Origin: Tolypeutes matacus
Taxonomy: Eukaryota > Chordata > Mammalia > Cingulata > Chlamyphoridae
Assembly: GCA_026826555.1 (NCBI GenBank)
Contig: JAKSZT010054399.1
Location: 4,035,627 to 4,099,626 of the forward strand
Reading direction: 5' to 3'
Length of the DNA: 64,000 bases
The notes below the pieces were generated by a model that was not told where the DNA came from, did not search any database, and saw only the letters and a list, made by a program, of their open reading frames with translations. Of this stretch, positions 23,501-33,789 are shown piece by piece (positions within the stretch are counted from its first letter, which is position 1; each line of letters starts with the position of its first letter). The translations under genes were made by a program, and so were the position numbers.

Positions 23501-23725
23501 GGGAGTGGATGTGGCTCAGGTGGTTGAGCACCTGCTTCCCACGTGGGAAGTCCTGGGTTCAGTTCCCGGTGCCTCCTAAAAAAAAAACAAAAACAAACAA
23601 CAAGCAAGCAAATGAAAAAACCAACTCAGGATTGCTAATGTAGCTTAGTAGTTAAGCACCAGCTTCCCATACACAAGGTCTGGGGTTCAGTCCCCAGCTC
23701 CAGTACCTGAAAAAACAACAACAAC
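23501..23725 (+). mobile_element. DAS-SINE, dimer
   Basis: Two tRNA-like units in tandem. The first has the CCTCCTAAAAA junction and A/C-rich linker; the second has GTAGCTTAGTAGTTAAGCAC and ends CCAGTACCTG plus an A-rich tail. Flanking AAAAGAGTTTA (23490-23500) and AAAAGCAGTTTA (23726-23737) look like a diverged target-site duplication. Confidence 0.92.
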
Positions 23726-23909
23726 AAAAGCAGTTTAAAACTTAGAAATAAAAATACAAAAGCTGAAATCTCAGTATTCACTCCTTTGTGAGCAGGTCCT
23801 GATATTAATGCATTGCAGAATGCAACCTGTCCATTAACAAATAAAAGGGCAGCAACTCCCAGCAACCGCATGGGTTAGTACTGCACACACATTCTCACAC
23901 CTTAACATT

Positions 23910-23957
23910 CTCAGACTCAGCTCTTGTGAGTCTGAGAGCATTTCTAAATGCTCTCAG
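23910..23957. other. Two overlapping perfect hairpins
   Basis: CTCAGACTC (23910-23918) pairs with GAGTCTGAG (23928-23936). CTGAGAGCATTT (23932-23943) pairs with AAATGCTCTCAG (23946-23957) across a CT loop. The arms share CTGAG, so the two folds exclude each other. No repeat or gene I recognise explains this. Confidence 0.7.
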
Positions 23958-23959
23958 CA

Positions 23960-24498
23960 AGGGAAAGTGCTTTGTACAACTAAAAGTGCTGTCTGTCCAA
24001 ATGAAAAGAACTGCTGTGATGGGATTTAACCCTTTAAGTGCTTTTCTAGCAAAGCAAGCTGAGAAACCAGTACTCAGTAGGGGGCTCAACTTCCCTAAAT
24101 ATTTATGTCAATTTTCAGTCCAGATGCCGTGTGTTTCTTCACCGATTTTGGATTCTCCTTGTGATGTTGGTTTCTCACAATTTAGGCCCATTTCTTTCTT
24201 TGTAAACCCAGGGAAAACCAATCACAGGAGATGTGATCAACATTGTTTTCATAGTCTCTGAATTGATTAAAAATAACAGATGCAATTGTATTGCTTGTAT
24301 GTCAGGATATCATTTACTGGTCAAATGAAGAGAAATCCGCTTGTGCTGCCTTCACCTTGTTTCACTGTACCCCACCCCCCAACACATACTCAGATACGCA
24401 GAAATTATCTTCCAATTTCACCTCCTGCTTCTTTTATGCTGAGAAGTATTTAGCACTTGTGATAGGTCCAGATAAAATAATCTGAAAGGTAAAATAAC
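23960..24498. other. Intergenic, nothing recognised
   Basis: No gene or named repeat was seen. A 111-codon open frame covers part of it without any domain I recognise. Confidence 0.45.
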
Positions 24499-24513
24499 AA
24501 AATTATGAAACTG

Positions 24514-24689
24514 GGGGAGTGGATGTGGCTCAAGCAGTTGAGTGCCCACCTCCCACATGGGAGGTCCCAGGTTCGGATCCCAGTGCCTCCTAAAGAAAAC
24601 AACCAAGCAGACAATGAGAAAAAAAAAAAAAAAGAGGGCAAACAATGAGCGCAAACAACGAGCAAACAGACAAGGGAGCCATCTCGGGG
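24514..24689 (+). mobile_element. DAS-SINE
   Basis: Head GTGGCTCAAGCAGTTGAGTG, GGTTCGGATCCC, CCTCCTAAAG, then an A run and a GCAAACAACGAGC-type tail. Target-site duplication AAAATTATGAAACTG (24499-24513) versus AAAATTATAAGACTG (24690-24704). Confidence 0.95.
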
Positions 24690-24704
24690 AAAATTATAAG
24701 ACTG

Positions 24705-26960
24705 AATTACATATATACAAAGTATATAGAATTTTGTGTAAAAGTGAGAAAAGATCACTTCACCTCCTTCTAAGTGGTAGGCTCCCATTTTCCTGACCCA
24801 CTCTTACCTATTCTTGCCTGAGTAGAGAAGATCCCTCTGCCTGGATAATCCTCGGCTTTGCTCCCAGCTCTTCCACCCATTTGGCAGCAGCAGTGCCCGG
24901 TGCTGGAAGGCTGTCCCAGAAGTCTCAGCAATAGAGCTCAACGATGTCGCTTCTTAGGCCAAGTCAGGGTCAGACAGATGGTGTTACAGCCTACCTGAGT
25001 CAAAACTCTATAGAAAGCTGATGCCAACTGAAACCCTCCGAAATTCTTTACCTTGCTCATACAAGTCCAGGCCTCCTCTTGAATCCTATCTCTGGGAGAT
25101 GATTGAGCGAGAGCAGCTTCTATAGAATTGCAGCGGCCCAAGCACAGCTCTGCAAGATGAGCTCCTCCATAGCTAAGCAGGTGGCTGGACCTCCTCTGAA
25201 ACATCATCCTAATTACGTAGACAACTTTCTTAATTTTACACAGGCTCTGATCAGCTACGATCAAACTGAATTCTCTCCCTTCAGCCATGAACAAAAATGA
25301 AAGACTGTCTTTTAGGTGTCTTTTTTTGGGAAATGATAGATTAATTCATTTCTTGGTCAGTGGCTTATTTGTTGATGGGGCTCAGTACCAGAATTGCAAT
25401 CTGGGATGTACATATGTATGTCCCATTTTCTGTGACTCATTCATCGTTGGCCATCAGTACCTTTAGAATAAGGTCTCCTTGGGAAGGAGGGACCCTAAGA
25501 GGGCATTGACTGTTTGCAGCTGATGAGCTGATCATGCCTGTGAGGCCCACTAGGCTCTGGGGCAGTCCCTGGCTCCTGGCGGTCAGTCTTGAACTCCCCC
25601 AAGTCACCAACTCCCTTTTAGGTAGCCCTGGCAAGGGCTGCTTGTGGCTCCCTTGGGATGGCCGACTCACTCCAGACTCCTCAAAGGCAAAGATCCAGCA
25701 GGCACGCTAGCAAGGCTAGAGCCCCATCATCTCTCCAGGCCTTCAGAGGCTGCTTCTCTGGGAGGTGGTGGTAACAGATGAGTCCAGAGCAGCCTGGCAC
25801 TCGTGAGTGTGCTGGGCTCAGGGATCTGGGTTTGACCTTCAGGTTCCTGCCATGCAGCAGAAGAGAGAGCTGGCCTACGAAGGGCAGAAGCTGGGAAGGA
25901 CTAAAACTGTATGTATCACGGTAGAAGCAGGAAGGAGGGAAGGCATGGGGAGGGAAAAAGAGGAAGGAGCTAGCAGTAACGGGACACTGTCAGGGGAGAA
26001 GAGGGCAGTAGCCAAAGTGATAGTTCATGCTAAGGGTTAAAATAGATAAAGGGGAAAAAACAGATGAGAGGCCAGAGAGCTATGACAGGAAAGGTTATGA
26101 AGATAGGCCAGTGTTGCCTGAGATATCCGAAATATGCTTCCTTTGTGCCTGACAGACCTTAATCTCTGCTTTGAGAACAGCTTGTGTGAGGAGGAGGATG
26201 GCAGATGAGAGGGGAGGTCTTAGGAGAACTTGAAAAAATCTGGTTGATTCACTTCTAGAGCTGTTGAAAGCTTTCAAAAGGTTGGTATTTGCTGGGAATG
26301 TTTTCCATGCCATCCACGGTGTTCGATGGGCACATCCCTAAGATCCCAAATGTACCTTGGACCCCATCCTCCTTTCTCCATGCTTCTCCTATTTGCAACT
26401 CCCCAAATCCTATTCACCGAAGTCTTGGAGGATTCAGCAGCTGCCATTTCTGCCTGGGCTCCCTGGACACACTTCCACCCAGGAGTGCCCCATTTAGCCT
26501 TTCACCCCTCCTCGGCTTTCAGAGAACCTGCCCACCAGGCCACCTTTATGATCTGCTTTCGTCTCTTGCACCAGAGCATTTCTGCAGAAAATGCCAAGGT
26601 GGAGCAGACCCAGCCCAGCAGGAGTGAGTGCTCAGCAGCCCCTGGCCACAGAGCCACTGGTTTCTCTCTCTCAGGCTCAGTCCTCAGATCTGCCTCAGAT
26701 TATCTTCTCTCTTGTTAGGTGGCTGGGGGCGTCCAGCATCTCCCGTACTTGCTCATACTGGCCTCTTACTTGAGAACCTCCTCACCTATTTTCCTGATTA
26801 TCTAAAATAGGCCATTTCTGCATCCTCTTCCTCACATGGGGAAACAAAGCCAGAGGCAGCTTTCCTTTGGAGTGCTGGGTCTCATTGCTCCCCAGTCTGC
26901 TCTTATTCCTCATTCCCAGCCTCTCCCAGTCCACTGGGCTCTTCCCTTCATCCTCCAGCT
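24705..26960. other. Intergenic, nothing recognised
   Basis: No gene is supported. Open frames at 24938-25300 on both strands overlap and show no known domain. The stretch at 26290-26810 is C-rich with overlapping frames and looks non-coding. Confidence 0.45.
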
Positions 26961-26962
26961 AG

Positions 26963-27450
26963 GCAAGAGATTCTGAACCCGGGGCCGCTGAACTTGGCTG
27001 GGAAAAACCCTCGGCCCTTGACTTTCACTAACTCTAACAGAAACTTAGCATTTCCTTCGATTGTGACAAACTGCAGTTGTGTTAGCCGTACCTGTGACAT
27101 GATCCCCAATGGAAATCACATATATCTTCATACCACATTATAGTTTCTGCAGATATCTTGAAATATCATTTACCCTCATCACTATTTTGAAATTACACAA
27201 GTCATTAGGCCCACAATTAGATCTTGTTATTTAATGCTTCAATAAAAAGTCCATATATCACTATTGAAATTTTAAAAGTAGTTGTTTAACTATATATCAA
27301 TGTCATGTACTACCTTGTAATCATATACATATTATTTTATGTATTTACAAATATTATTCCAGTGAAAAATAAACATTATTCTGAGAAAGGGCCCATAGTC
27401 TTCACCAGACTGTCAAAGGAATATATGGCACACAAAAAGTTAAGAAACTG
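26963..27450. mobile_element. hAT-type DNA transposon remnant
   Basis: The ends carry 'gagattctgaaccc' and 'caaaaagttaagaaactgaa', matching the inverted 'gggttctTAACCttt' style termini of hAT/Charlie non-autonomous elements. 'ttcaccagactgtcaaagga' lies near the right end. The interior is AT-rich. Family not named with confidence. Confidence 0.5.
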
Positions 27451-27614
27451 AATGTATCAGAAATAGCCTTAGCTTGAACTTTATTCCCAACCATACAAGT
27501 TTCCTCATGCTTATCGAATATGGTTTGAATAATATCACAAGTAGTTTAAAATAGATACTCCAAAATCCAGAGGCCCCTTCTAGCTATCCAAAACCTTGTC
27601 TATAGGAAGATCTT

Positions 27615-27770
27615 GCTTCAAAGCAGTGTCCCCAAACATGGATGTACATTAGAAACAAAAGGGGCATTTCAATAGAAGCTGATTCTTGGGTACTGCACCA
27701 CACCTCCTGAATCAATTTTGGGGCAGAATAGGTGCCTGGAATTTTTTAAAAATGCAAATATCACTGGCAT
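27615..27770. mobile_element. hAT-Charlie (MER5A-like) fragment
   Basis: 'catggatgtacattagaaac', 'agaagctgattcttgggtac' and 'ggaattttttaaaaatgcaa' match the order in MER5A-type elements. It is degraded. Confidence 0.5.
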
Positions 27771-27869
27771 CTAGGAAAAAATCCAAACCACACAAAAAGT
27801 ACATGATGAAAGTTAAAACCCCTTGCAGCCCAGATCCTCGTTCCCACACCAGAGGTAACCCCATCAATG

Positions 27870-28030
27870 ATTTACATCCTCTTTCTGAAGTTGTCTGAGC
27901 ATATGAATGCACCTTCATGTATTCTACAGCCACTGCCCTGTGGCTTGCTCGTTTTCTCTTAATAATGTATTTTTAACATCATTCCACATCGGCACAGAGC
28001 ATCGACCTCATTCTTTTTCATAGTGGTATC
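27870..28030. mobile_element. Old L1-type 3' fragment
   Basis: 'gaatgcaccttcatgtattc', 'ttaataatgtatttttaaca' and 'tcattccacatcggcacaga' resemble the ancient L1 3' region also present at about 12.1-12.4 kb. Confidence 0.4.
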
Positions 28031-28044
28031 AAAAGTAATCTGCA

Positions 28045-28223
28045 GGGAAGTGGCTGTGGCTCAATCAGTAGGGCTCCCGTTTACCATATGGGAGGCCCCG
28101 GGTTCGGTTCCTGGGGCCTCCTGGTGAAGGCAAGCCCGCCCGCACGGCGTGGTTAGCTGACCCAGCGAGCACAAGCAGCAAGGGGGGATAAATGAATAAA
28201 TAAATAAAATATTAAAAAAAAAA
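28045..28223 (+). mobile_element. DAS-SINE, recent, with perfect 14-bp duplication
   Basis: The head matches the family, with GGGTTCGGTTCC and CCTCCTGGTGAAGGCAAGC, an internal CAGCGAGCACAAGCAGCAAG segment and an (AAAT)n plus A tail. The duplication AAAAGTAATCTGCA is identical at 28031-28044 and 28224-28237, indicating a young insertion. Confidence 0.97.
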
Positions 28224-28239
28224 AAAAGTAATCTGCACT

Positions 28240-30010
28240 AATAGTTCTAATTAACATTTTTAAAAGTGCTGCAGGTGATTGGGCTGTAGCACTCCCTCCT
28301 GCCCGCTTTCCCAGAACCGGTCAGGTCCGCCAGCCTCAAGTCTAAGGTCATGGCTGCTCTAAGGTCACGGCTGCTGACTCATTGCCTTTGTTCTTTTCCA
28401 AGTCTCACTTTGCCTCTCTGCCACCATTCCCAGTCCTCCCATTCTGGAGCGCCTAAGAGCAAAGAGACAATTTATATTTCTTTATAAAAACAAACATCTT
28501 TATGGGTGTTAGCGACACAAAAGGGCTCTTTCCTAAACCTGTGAGGAGTCAGCCGGCTCTCTGCCTGTCCTTCCTTTAACTGGCATTTCTGCATCCTTGA
28601 CTGGGCGAAAGGGCTTGGAAAGAGCCTTTTCACAAGTGATATGTTCAGATAAGCTAAAGGCCCTGAAATTCGGAACCATGCGGTGCATCTGTACAGTTTA
28701 ATGTAACTCCCCCCGACCCCTAACTCTGCAGCAGCTCGGATCTGAGGGAACAAAGCTTGTCTAGAGCACATAACTGTAAACCGTTAAACCCTGAGGTAGA
28801 CTCTCCCAGTGCTTCCATCCATCTGCGCTACAGAGAAGGGGCCAGGGGAAGTGCTTGGCTCCGGGCAGCCTAGGGCCACTGAGTCAGGCACTTGCGAAAG
28901 GGACAGGGGACGTTAGTGGCCTGGACCAGGGACTGCGGTGCCCACATTCTTTCGCTCCCTGTCCAGGAGTCACTTAACATCTGTCTCAAGTCGCTTGGCT
29001 CTGTCGGTTAGTACAAGACTCACCTGTAGGGTCCTGCTGGTGAGGTCACTCTTGGAATTCTAGAATTTTCCCAATGTCTTGTCCCTCCGCATGTCACTGC
29101 ATACACCAACATTTCCTGGATGTATTCTCAGATTTGGTGGGGCATGGCTGTGAACTTACAGGTCCATCTGAGATTCTCTTCAATTTTCTACGTCCTACAA
29201 GCTATGACAGCCACTTTTCTGGAACTTCTCACCGTGCACCCCATTACAAATACTCACTCTCCGTGCATTCAGGAACTGTACTCCACTGTCCCCTCTACTG
29301 GGTGTTCACCTGCTCACACATCCCTCCTTTGGTAGGAAGCCTGCTCTTTGCACTGAGCCAGCTGGCCTTGCCTGGCCCAGGCTTGGTTCACCTTCAGTGG
29401 ACTCTGGGCAGTGGCAGGGAGCTGGCTGTTACCGTGGGAGAAGGGTGGGGCTGCCACTCCCAGCGTTTTCCATATCACTGATGCCTGTCCTCCGAGGCCA
29501 GTCTGCTCTCAGGCATCATTCTGTGACTGCAGTCCCGCCCGGTACCCTCTAAGGTGGCGGGAGGGGTCGAGGACAAGTCCTGTGGGGCTGACACGGGACC
29601 CAAGCCTCTCTGCAAGCTGGTTTTATTGAGATGAAGGTCCTGCTCCCATTTTCTCGCTCGCCATGGCTGCTGATAACAGACCATTTGAAGACTTTTTAGA
29701 GCTGTTTTCAGAAAATTAACGAATTCTAGTGTGAGTTTCAGGAGACTTTACTTTCAGCTGAGGAAACCAATGTAATCGACTTTCGACTCTGGTTTCTTTG
29801 TTCTGGGTCAAGAGTTGGCACCTTTTTCCTGCTCCACGTTTGTGCTGAGCTGGCACACAATGCACAATTGGGGTCGTGTGCCCTGTGATCTTTTTTGTTT
29901 GTATTTGTAATCAGAACCACCCTCTTCCCCACCTGCACACCCCAGTGCACCTTAGGGGATGCAACAGACTCTTAGGTGGGGAGCTGGTAAAACAGTTTGA
30001 AAAAGTTACC
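28240..30010. other. Intergenic, nothing recognised
   Basis: No gene, RNA or named repeat recognised. Open frames (for example near 29074-29481, 135 codons) have no domain I know and poor coding character. Confidence 0.45.
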
Positions 30011-30130
30011 TCTAGGGCAGCGGTGCTCAGAGAGTGGTCCCAGGATCAGCAGCAGCAGCGGCACCCTGGGAGCTTCTCAGGAGAGCAAATCCTCAGGTCC
30101 ACCCCAGACCTACTGAATCGGAAGCTCTGG

Positions 30131-30235
30131 ATGGAGTGGTTGTAGCTGAGTGGTTAAGTACCTGCTTTGCATGTACGAAGTCCTGGGTTCAATCCCTGGT
30201 ACCTCTTTAAAAAAATAGTAATAATAAATATAAAG
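30131..30235 (+). mobile_element. DAS-SINE, second-unit type monomer
   Basis: GTAGCTGAGTGGTTAAGTAC head, GGGTTCAATCCC, GGTACCTCTTTAAAA tail. It resembles the right half of the dimeric copies and is inserted in the MER20-like element. Confidence 0.88.
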
Positions 30236-30293
30236 GAAACTGGGGATTGGACCCAGCAAGCCCTCCAGGTGAGTCTGATGCATGCTTGCATTT

Positions 30294-30614
30294 TTTTTTT
30301 TTAAGACTTATTTATTTATTTATCCCTCCCCTTCCCTAGATGGTTCTCTCGTCTGTCTGCTCATTGTTTTGCTTGCCTTCTCCAGGAGGCACCGGGAACC
30401 AAATCTGGGACCTCCCATATGAGAGGCGAGAGCCCAACGACCTGAGCCATATCCACTCTTCCAGGCTGTGGCATCTGCTGGCTTGTGGCATCTGCTCATT
30501 GCGGCGGGGGTGGCAGCTGCTCATCTACTTTTTAGGAGGCACCGGGACCGAAACTGGGACCTCCCATGTGGTAGGCGGGCATCCAACTGGTTGAGCCACA
30601 TCTGCCTTCCTGCC
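30294..30614 (-). mobile_element. DAS-SINE, long dimeric form
   Basis: It reads as reverse complement: T-rich left end, two AGGAGGCACCGGGA-type units each with GGGACCTCCCA and GAGCCACAT. Target-site duplication TGCTTGCATTT lies at 30283-30293 and 30615-30625. Confidence 0.95.
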
Positions 30615-30685
30615 TGCTTGCATTTGAGAACCGTGGCTCTGGGCTAAGTGCTTGTCCTCCCTCCCATTAAGAATCTGGGTTCTAG

Positions 30686-30856
30686 AACTGTGGCTCTCAA
30701 CCCTGGCAGCATCTTGGAATCACCTGGGGTTGCTTTTCCAAAAATACTGATGCCCAGGCTCCAACCCTAGATAGTCTGATTTAATTGGTCTGCCATGGAG
30801 CCCATCGTGGCTCTCCAGGTGATTCTAGGATACTCCTGGGATTTAAGAACCACTCA
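30686..30856 (+). mobile_element. MER5A-like hAT element
   Basis: 'ctgtggctctcaaccctggc', 'ttggaatcacctggggttgc', 'aaaaatactgatgcccaggc', 'ccaggtgattctagg' and 'taagaaccact' give both inverted termini and the interior of a MER5A-type non-autonomous transposon. Confidence 0.75.
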
Positions 30857-31192
30857 CAACATCTCTTTGCCAATTTTGGCAGCCCTGTAAGTAACCACCT
30901 GTTTGTTCACTGCCACCTCCTCCAACCAGAAGTAATTTATTCCTTATAATTCACAGCAGGGTGTAGGACAGAGCATTGTTACAGAGGGGAGACTTGGATT
31001 TCCATTTCACCAAGACCCCCATCCCTTACTAACTGCAGGACTTAGGGAAAAATTAAACAAAAAAATTCTGTCAAATAGGAATTGTGTTAATCATTTAATT
31101 CCTTCCTTTCCTGAAGTCAGAGAGCTGTTTGATGGTCTCTTAAGGTTTTTTCCTACCAGAAGAGTAAATCTTTGACTCCAAGTGCTTCTAAA

Positions 31193-31390
31193 ACAGGGGC
31201 TCTTAACCTTTTTTGTTCTATGGACCCCTTTGCCAGTCAGGTGAAAACCACGGACCCCTTACTAAGCCCACACTATACTGTGTATTATTTAATAAATATA
31301 TCACACCCGCACCTACATGTCCCCACTAGAATAACGCTCTTTTGAATTTCAATTCAAGTTCATGGACCCCTTGTTAAGAATTCCTGTTCT
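31193..31390 (+). mobile_element. hAT-type element, deleted interior
   Basis: The ends 'ggggctcttaaccttttttg' and 'cccttgttaagaattcct' are inverted. The interior keeps 'tatggacccctttgcc' and a matching 'catggacccctt' near the right end. It is short, so an internally deleted copy. Confidence 0.6.
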
Positions 31391-31947
31391 TAAAGGTCTG
31401 AACTTGTCTTCAGCACAGAACTGCTAACACTGATTTTGCTCCCTTCAGGATGGGCAGAAAATAGTGTGCACTATTCCTGGAGTTTTTACAAATATGAAAT
31501 AAGTCTGAAAGAAGTTGGTACTCAAGGAAACAGTTGCCAGAAAGGAAGCCATTACAGTGGTTTGTCTTCTTACTTCACGCCCTAAAATGTTCCAGCTGGA
31601 ACTCAGCGGACTCTGTTAGGGAGCAGCCCAACTCCCATTTTCAACCTGGCTCCCCACATTCATGGACATCCACTACCTGTCACTTCCATCCAGCTATTCA
31701 CCCACCCTTCCTTCTAACTCCCTCTATTTGTGTTTCTTTCTGGCTCTGCAAAAATTGTACAACAATCAGCCTGTAATTAATCTTCATGGAGCTTGTCTAC
31801 TCCATGCCACTAATGTATAAACTCCCATGAAAAACAAAAAACAAAAAACAAGTAGAATGGACCAGAAAGGAGATGTTGAACAAGGTCAAATTTTTCCTGA
31901 GTTGGTTGCTTAATTTTTTTTCTATATTTACTTTCTTTTCTGAAAGC
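31391..31947. other. Intergenic, nothing recognised
   Basis: No gene or named repeat recognised. A (CAAAAAA)n-like stretch is at about 31831-31849. Confidence 0.45.
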
Positions 31948-32925
31948 AAAATAGTTTGTTGATCTTAAAACTTATTACAAATCCACAGTTGTCAAAACAG
32001 CATGGTACTGGCACAAGGACAAACATATAGATCAATGGAATAGAATTGAGAGCTCAGAAATCAACCCTCACATTTATGGCCAACTGATTTTTGACAAGGG
32101 GCCAAAAACCACTCAACTGGGAAAGAATAGTCTCTTCAACAAACAGTTCTGGGAAAACTGGATCTCCATTTGCAAAACAAAACAAAAAAATTAACAAGGA
32201 GGGCCCCTACCTCACACATTGTACAAAAATCAAGTAAAAATGTATCAAAGACTAAAATATAAGAGGCAAAACTATCAAACTCCTAGAAGAAAATGTAGGG
32301 AAGCATCTTCAGGACCTTTTGTCAGGCAATGGTTTCTCAGAGTTTATACCCAAAGAACGAACAAGAAAAGAAATTATTGATAAATGAGACTTCATCAAAG
32401 TTAAAAACTTTGGTCCCGTCAAAGAACTTTATTATGAAAGTAATACATCAACCTACACAATGGGAGAAAATAAAGGTGTAATATCCAGAATATATAGAGA
32501 AATCCTTCAACTTAACAACAAAAAGATAAACAACACAATTAAAAAATGGACAAAAGACTTGAATATACATATCTCCAAAGAAGATATACAAATGGCTAGA
32601 AAGCACATGAAAAGATGCTCAACATCAGTAGCTATTAGGGAAACGCAAATGAAAACCACAATGAGATATCATTTCACACCCATTAGAATAGCTGCTATTT
32701 TAAAAACAGAAAATAACAAGTGTTGGAGAGGATGTGAAGAAATAGGAACACTCATTCATTGTTGGAGGCAATGTAAAATAGTGCAGCCACTGTGCTAGAT
32801 GTTTGGTGGTTCTTTAGAAAGCTAGGTATAGAACTATCATATGAAATCGAAAGCAGGGCCTCGGACAGATTTTTGCACGCTGATGTTCATAGCGGCATCG
32901 TTCACAATTGTCGAAAGTGGAAGCA

Positions 32926-32983
32926 TATGTTCATGTATGAATGATAGACTTCATTAAATTGTTTTTAAAATGAAAAAAAAAAA
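32926..32983 (+). mobile_element. 58-bp LINE tail insertion inside the L1
   Basis: A segment TATGTTCATGTATGAATGAT... ending in an A run interrupts the L1 ORF2 3' region. TGGAAGCA is duplicated at 32918-32925 and 32984-32991. The insert matches the 3' end of the element at 47178-47229, so it is an extremely 5'-truncated copy of that family. Confidence 0.85.
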
Positions 32984-33522
32984 TGGAAGCAAACCAAGTG
33001 TCCATCAACTAATGAATAGATAAATGAAATGTGGTATATACATACAATGGAATATTAGGCCATAAAAAAGGAATGAAGTCCTGATATGTGTAACAACACA
33101 GATGAACCTCGAAGACATTCTGTTGAATGAAATAAGCCAGACACAAAATGACAAATATTGTATGAGCACACTGGTTTAAAATAATTAGAATAAGCAAACT
33201 CATATAGTCAGATACTAGAATATACATTACCAGGGGATGGGGTGGGACAGGGAATGCACAGTCAAGGCTTAAGATGAACAGGGTTTATTTTTCAGTTGAT
33301 GGAAATGCTTTGGTAATGGATGGTGGTGATGGTAGCACACATTGTGAATGCAATTAACAGCACTGAAATATATATATGAATGTGATTAAAAGGGGAAATG
33401 TTAGATTGTGCGTATGGTTAATAGAATAAAAATTTAGGAAAAAATCCACTGAACTACACTATACAGGGAACCCTAAATTAAACTATGGACTCTAAAGTAC
33501 AATCTTTAAAATGTGCTATCAT

Positions 33523-33614
33523 CAATTGTAACAAATGTTCCATCAATTGTAACAAATCAATTGTAACAAATAGTACAATTTTTTTAAATATGCAATCAAA
33601 CAGTTGTAACAAAT
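33523..33614 (+). repeat. Four copies of CAATTGTAACAAAT
   Basis: Copies at 33523-33536, 33544-33557, 33558-33571 and (as CAGTTGTAACAAAT) 33601-33614 lie within the L1 3' UTR. The other L1 3' end in the window (near 56826) has one copy. Confidence 0.85.
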
Positions 33615-33789
33615 GTTCTACACATCAGGGGAATCTAATCCAGGACAGTGTGAGGACAAGTTCTAAACCCAGTTACCCCCTTCCTCAATACAAGGTGTTG
33701 TAGGTGGGGTGTTGTATGGGGAGCCTGTATTTTGTGCATGATCATTCTGTAAACACACAACTTCTCTAATAAGGAAAAAAATAGTTTGG

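Larger units (their letters stand above)
30015..30640 (+). mobile_element. MER20-like hAT element split by two DAS-SINEs
   Basis: Left part: 'cggtgctcagagagtggtcc', 'ggatcagcagcagcagc', 'cagacctactgaatcggaag'. Middle: 'ggacccagcaagccctccag', 'gtgagtctgatgcatgcttg'. Right: 'catttgagaaccgtggctct'. This is the order in MER20. SINEs interrupt at 30131-30235 (+) and 30294-30614 (-). Confidence 0.75.
31958..33777 (+). mobile_element. 5'-truncated LINE-1 with target-site duplication
   Basis: It begins inside ORF2 and runs through the ORF2 C-terminus and a xenarthran-type 3' UTR (CCAGGGGATGGGG, GCTTTGGTAATGGATGG, TTCTCTAATAAGG) to an A tail. AAATAGTTTG flanks it at 31948-31957 and 33778-33787. A 112-codon open remnant at 32460-32798 contains MRYHFTPIR and NKCWRGCEEIGTLIHCW, the conserved cysteine-region of L1 ORF2. 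The rest of the frame is broken, so the element is dead. It carries three oddities: a 58-bp tail insertion, a 4-copy CAATTGTAACAAAT cluster and a filler insertion. Confidence 0.93.

Noticed and set aside
25103..25300. 65-codon frame considered as a processed pseudogene
   Set aside because: I could not match the peptide to any known family, and an equally long antisense frame overlaps it.
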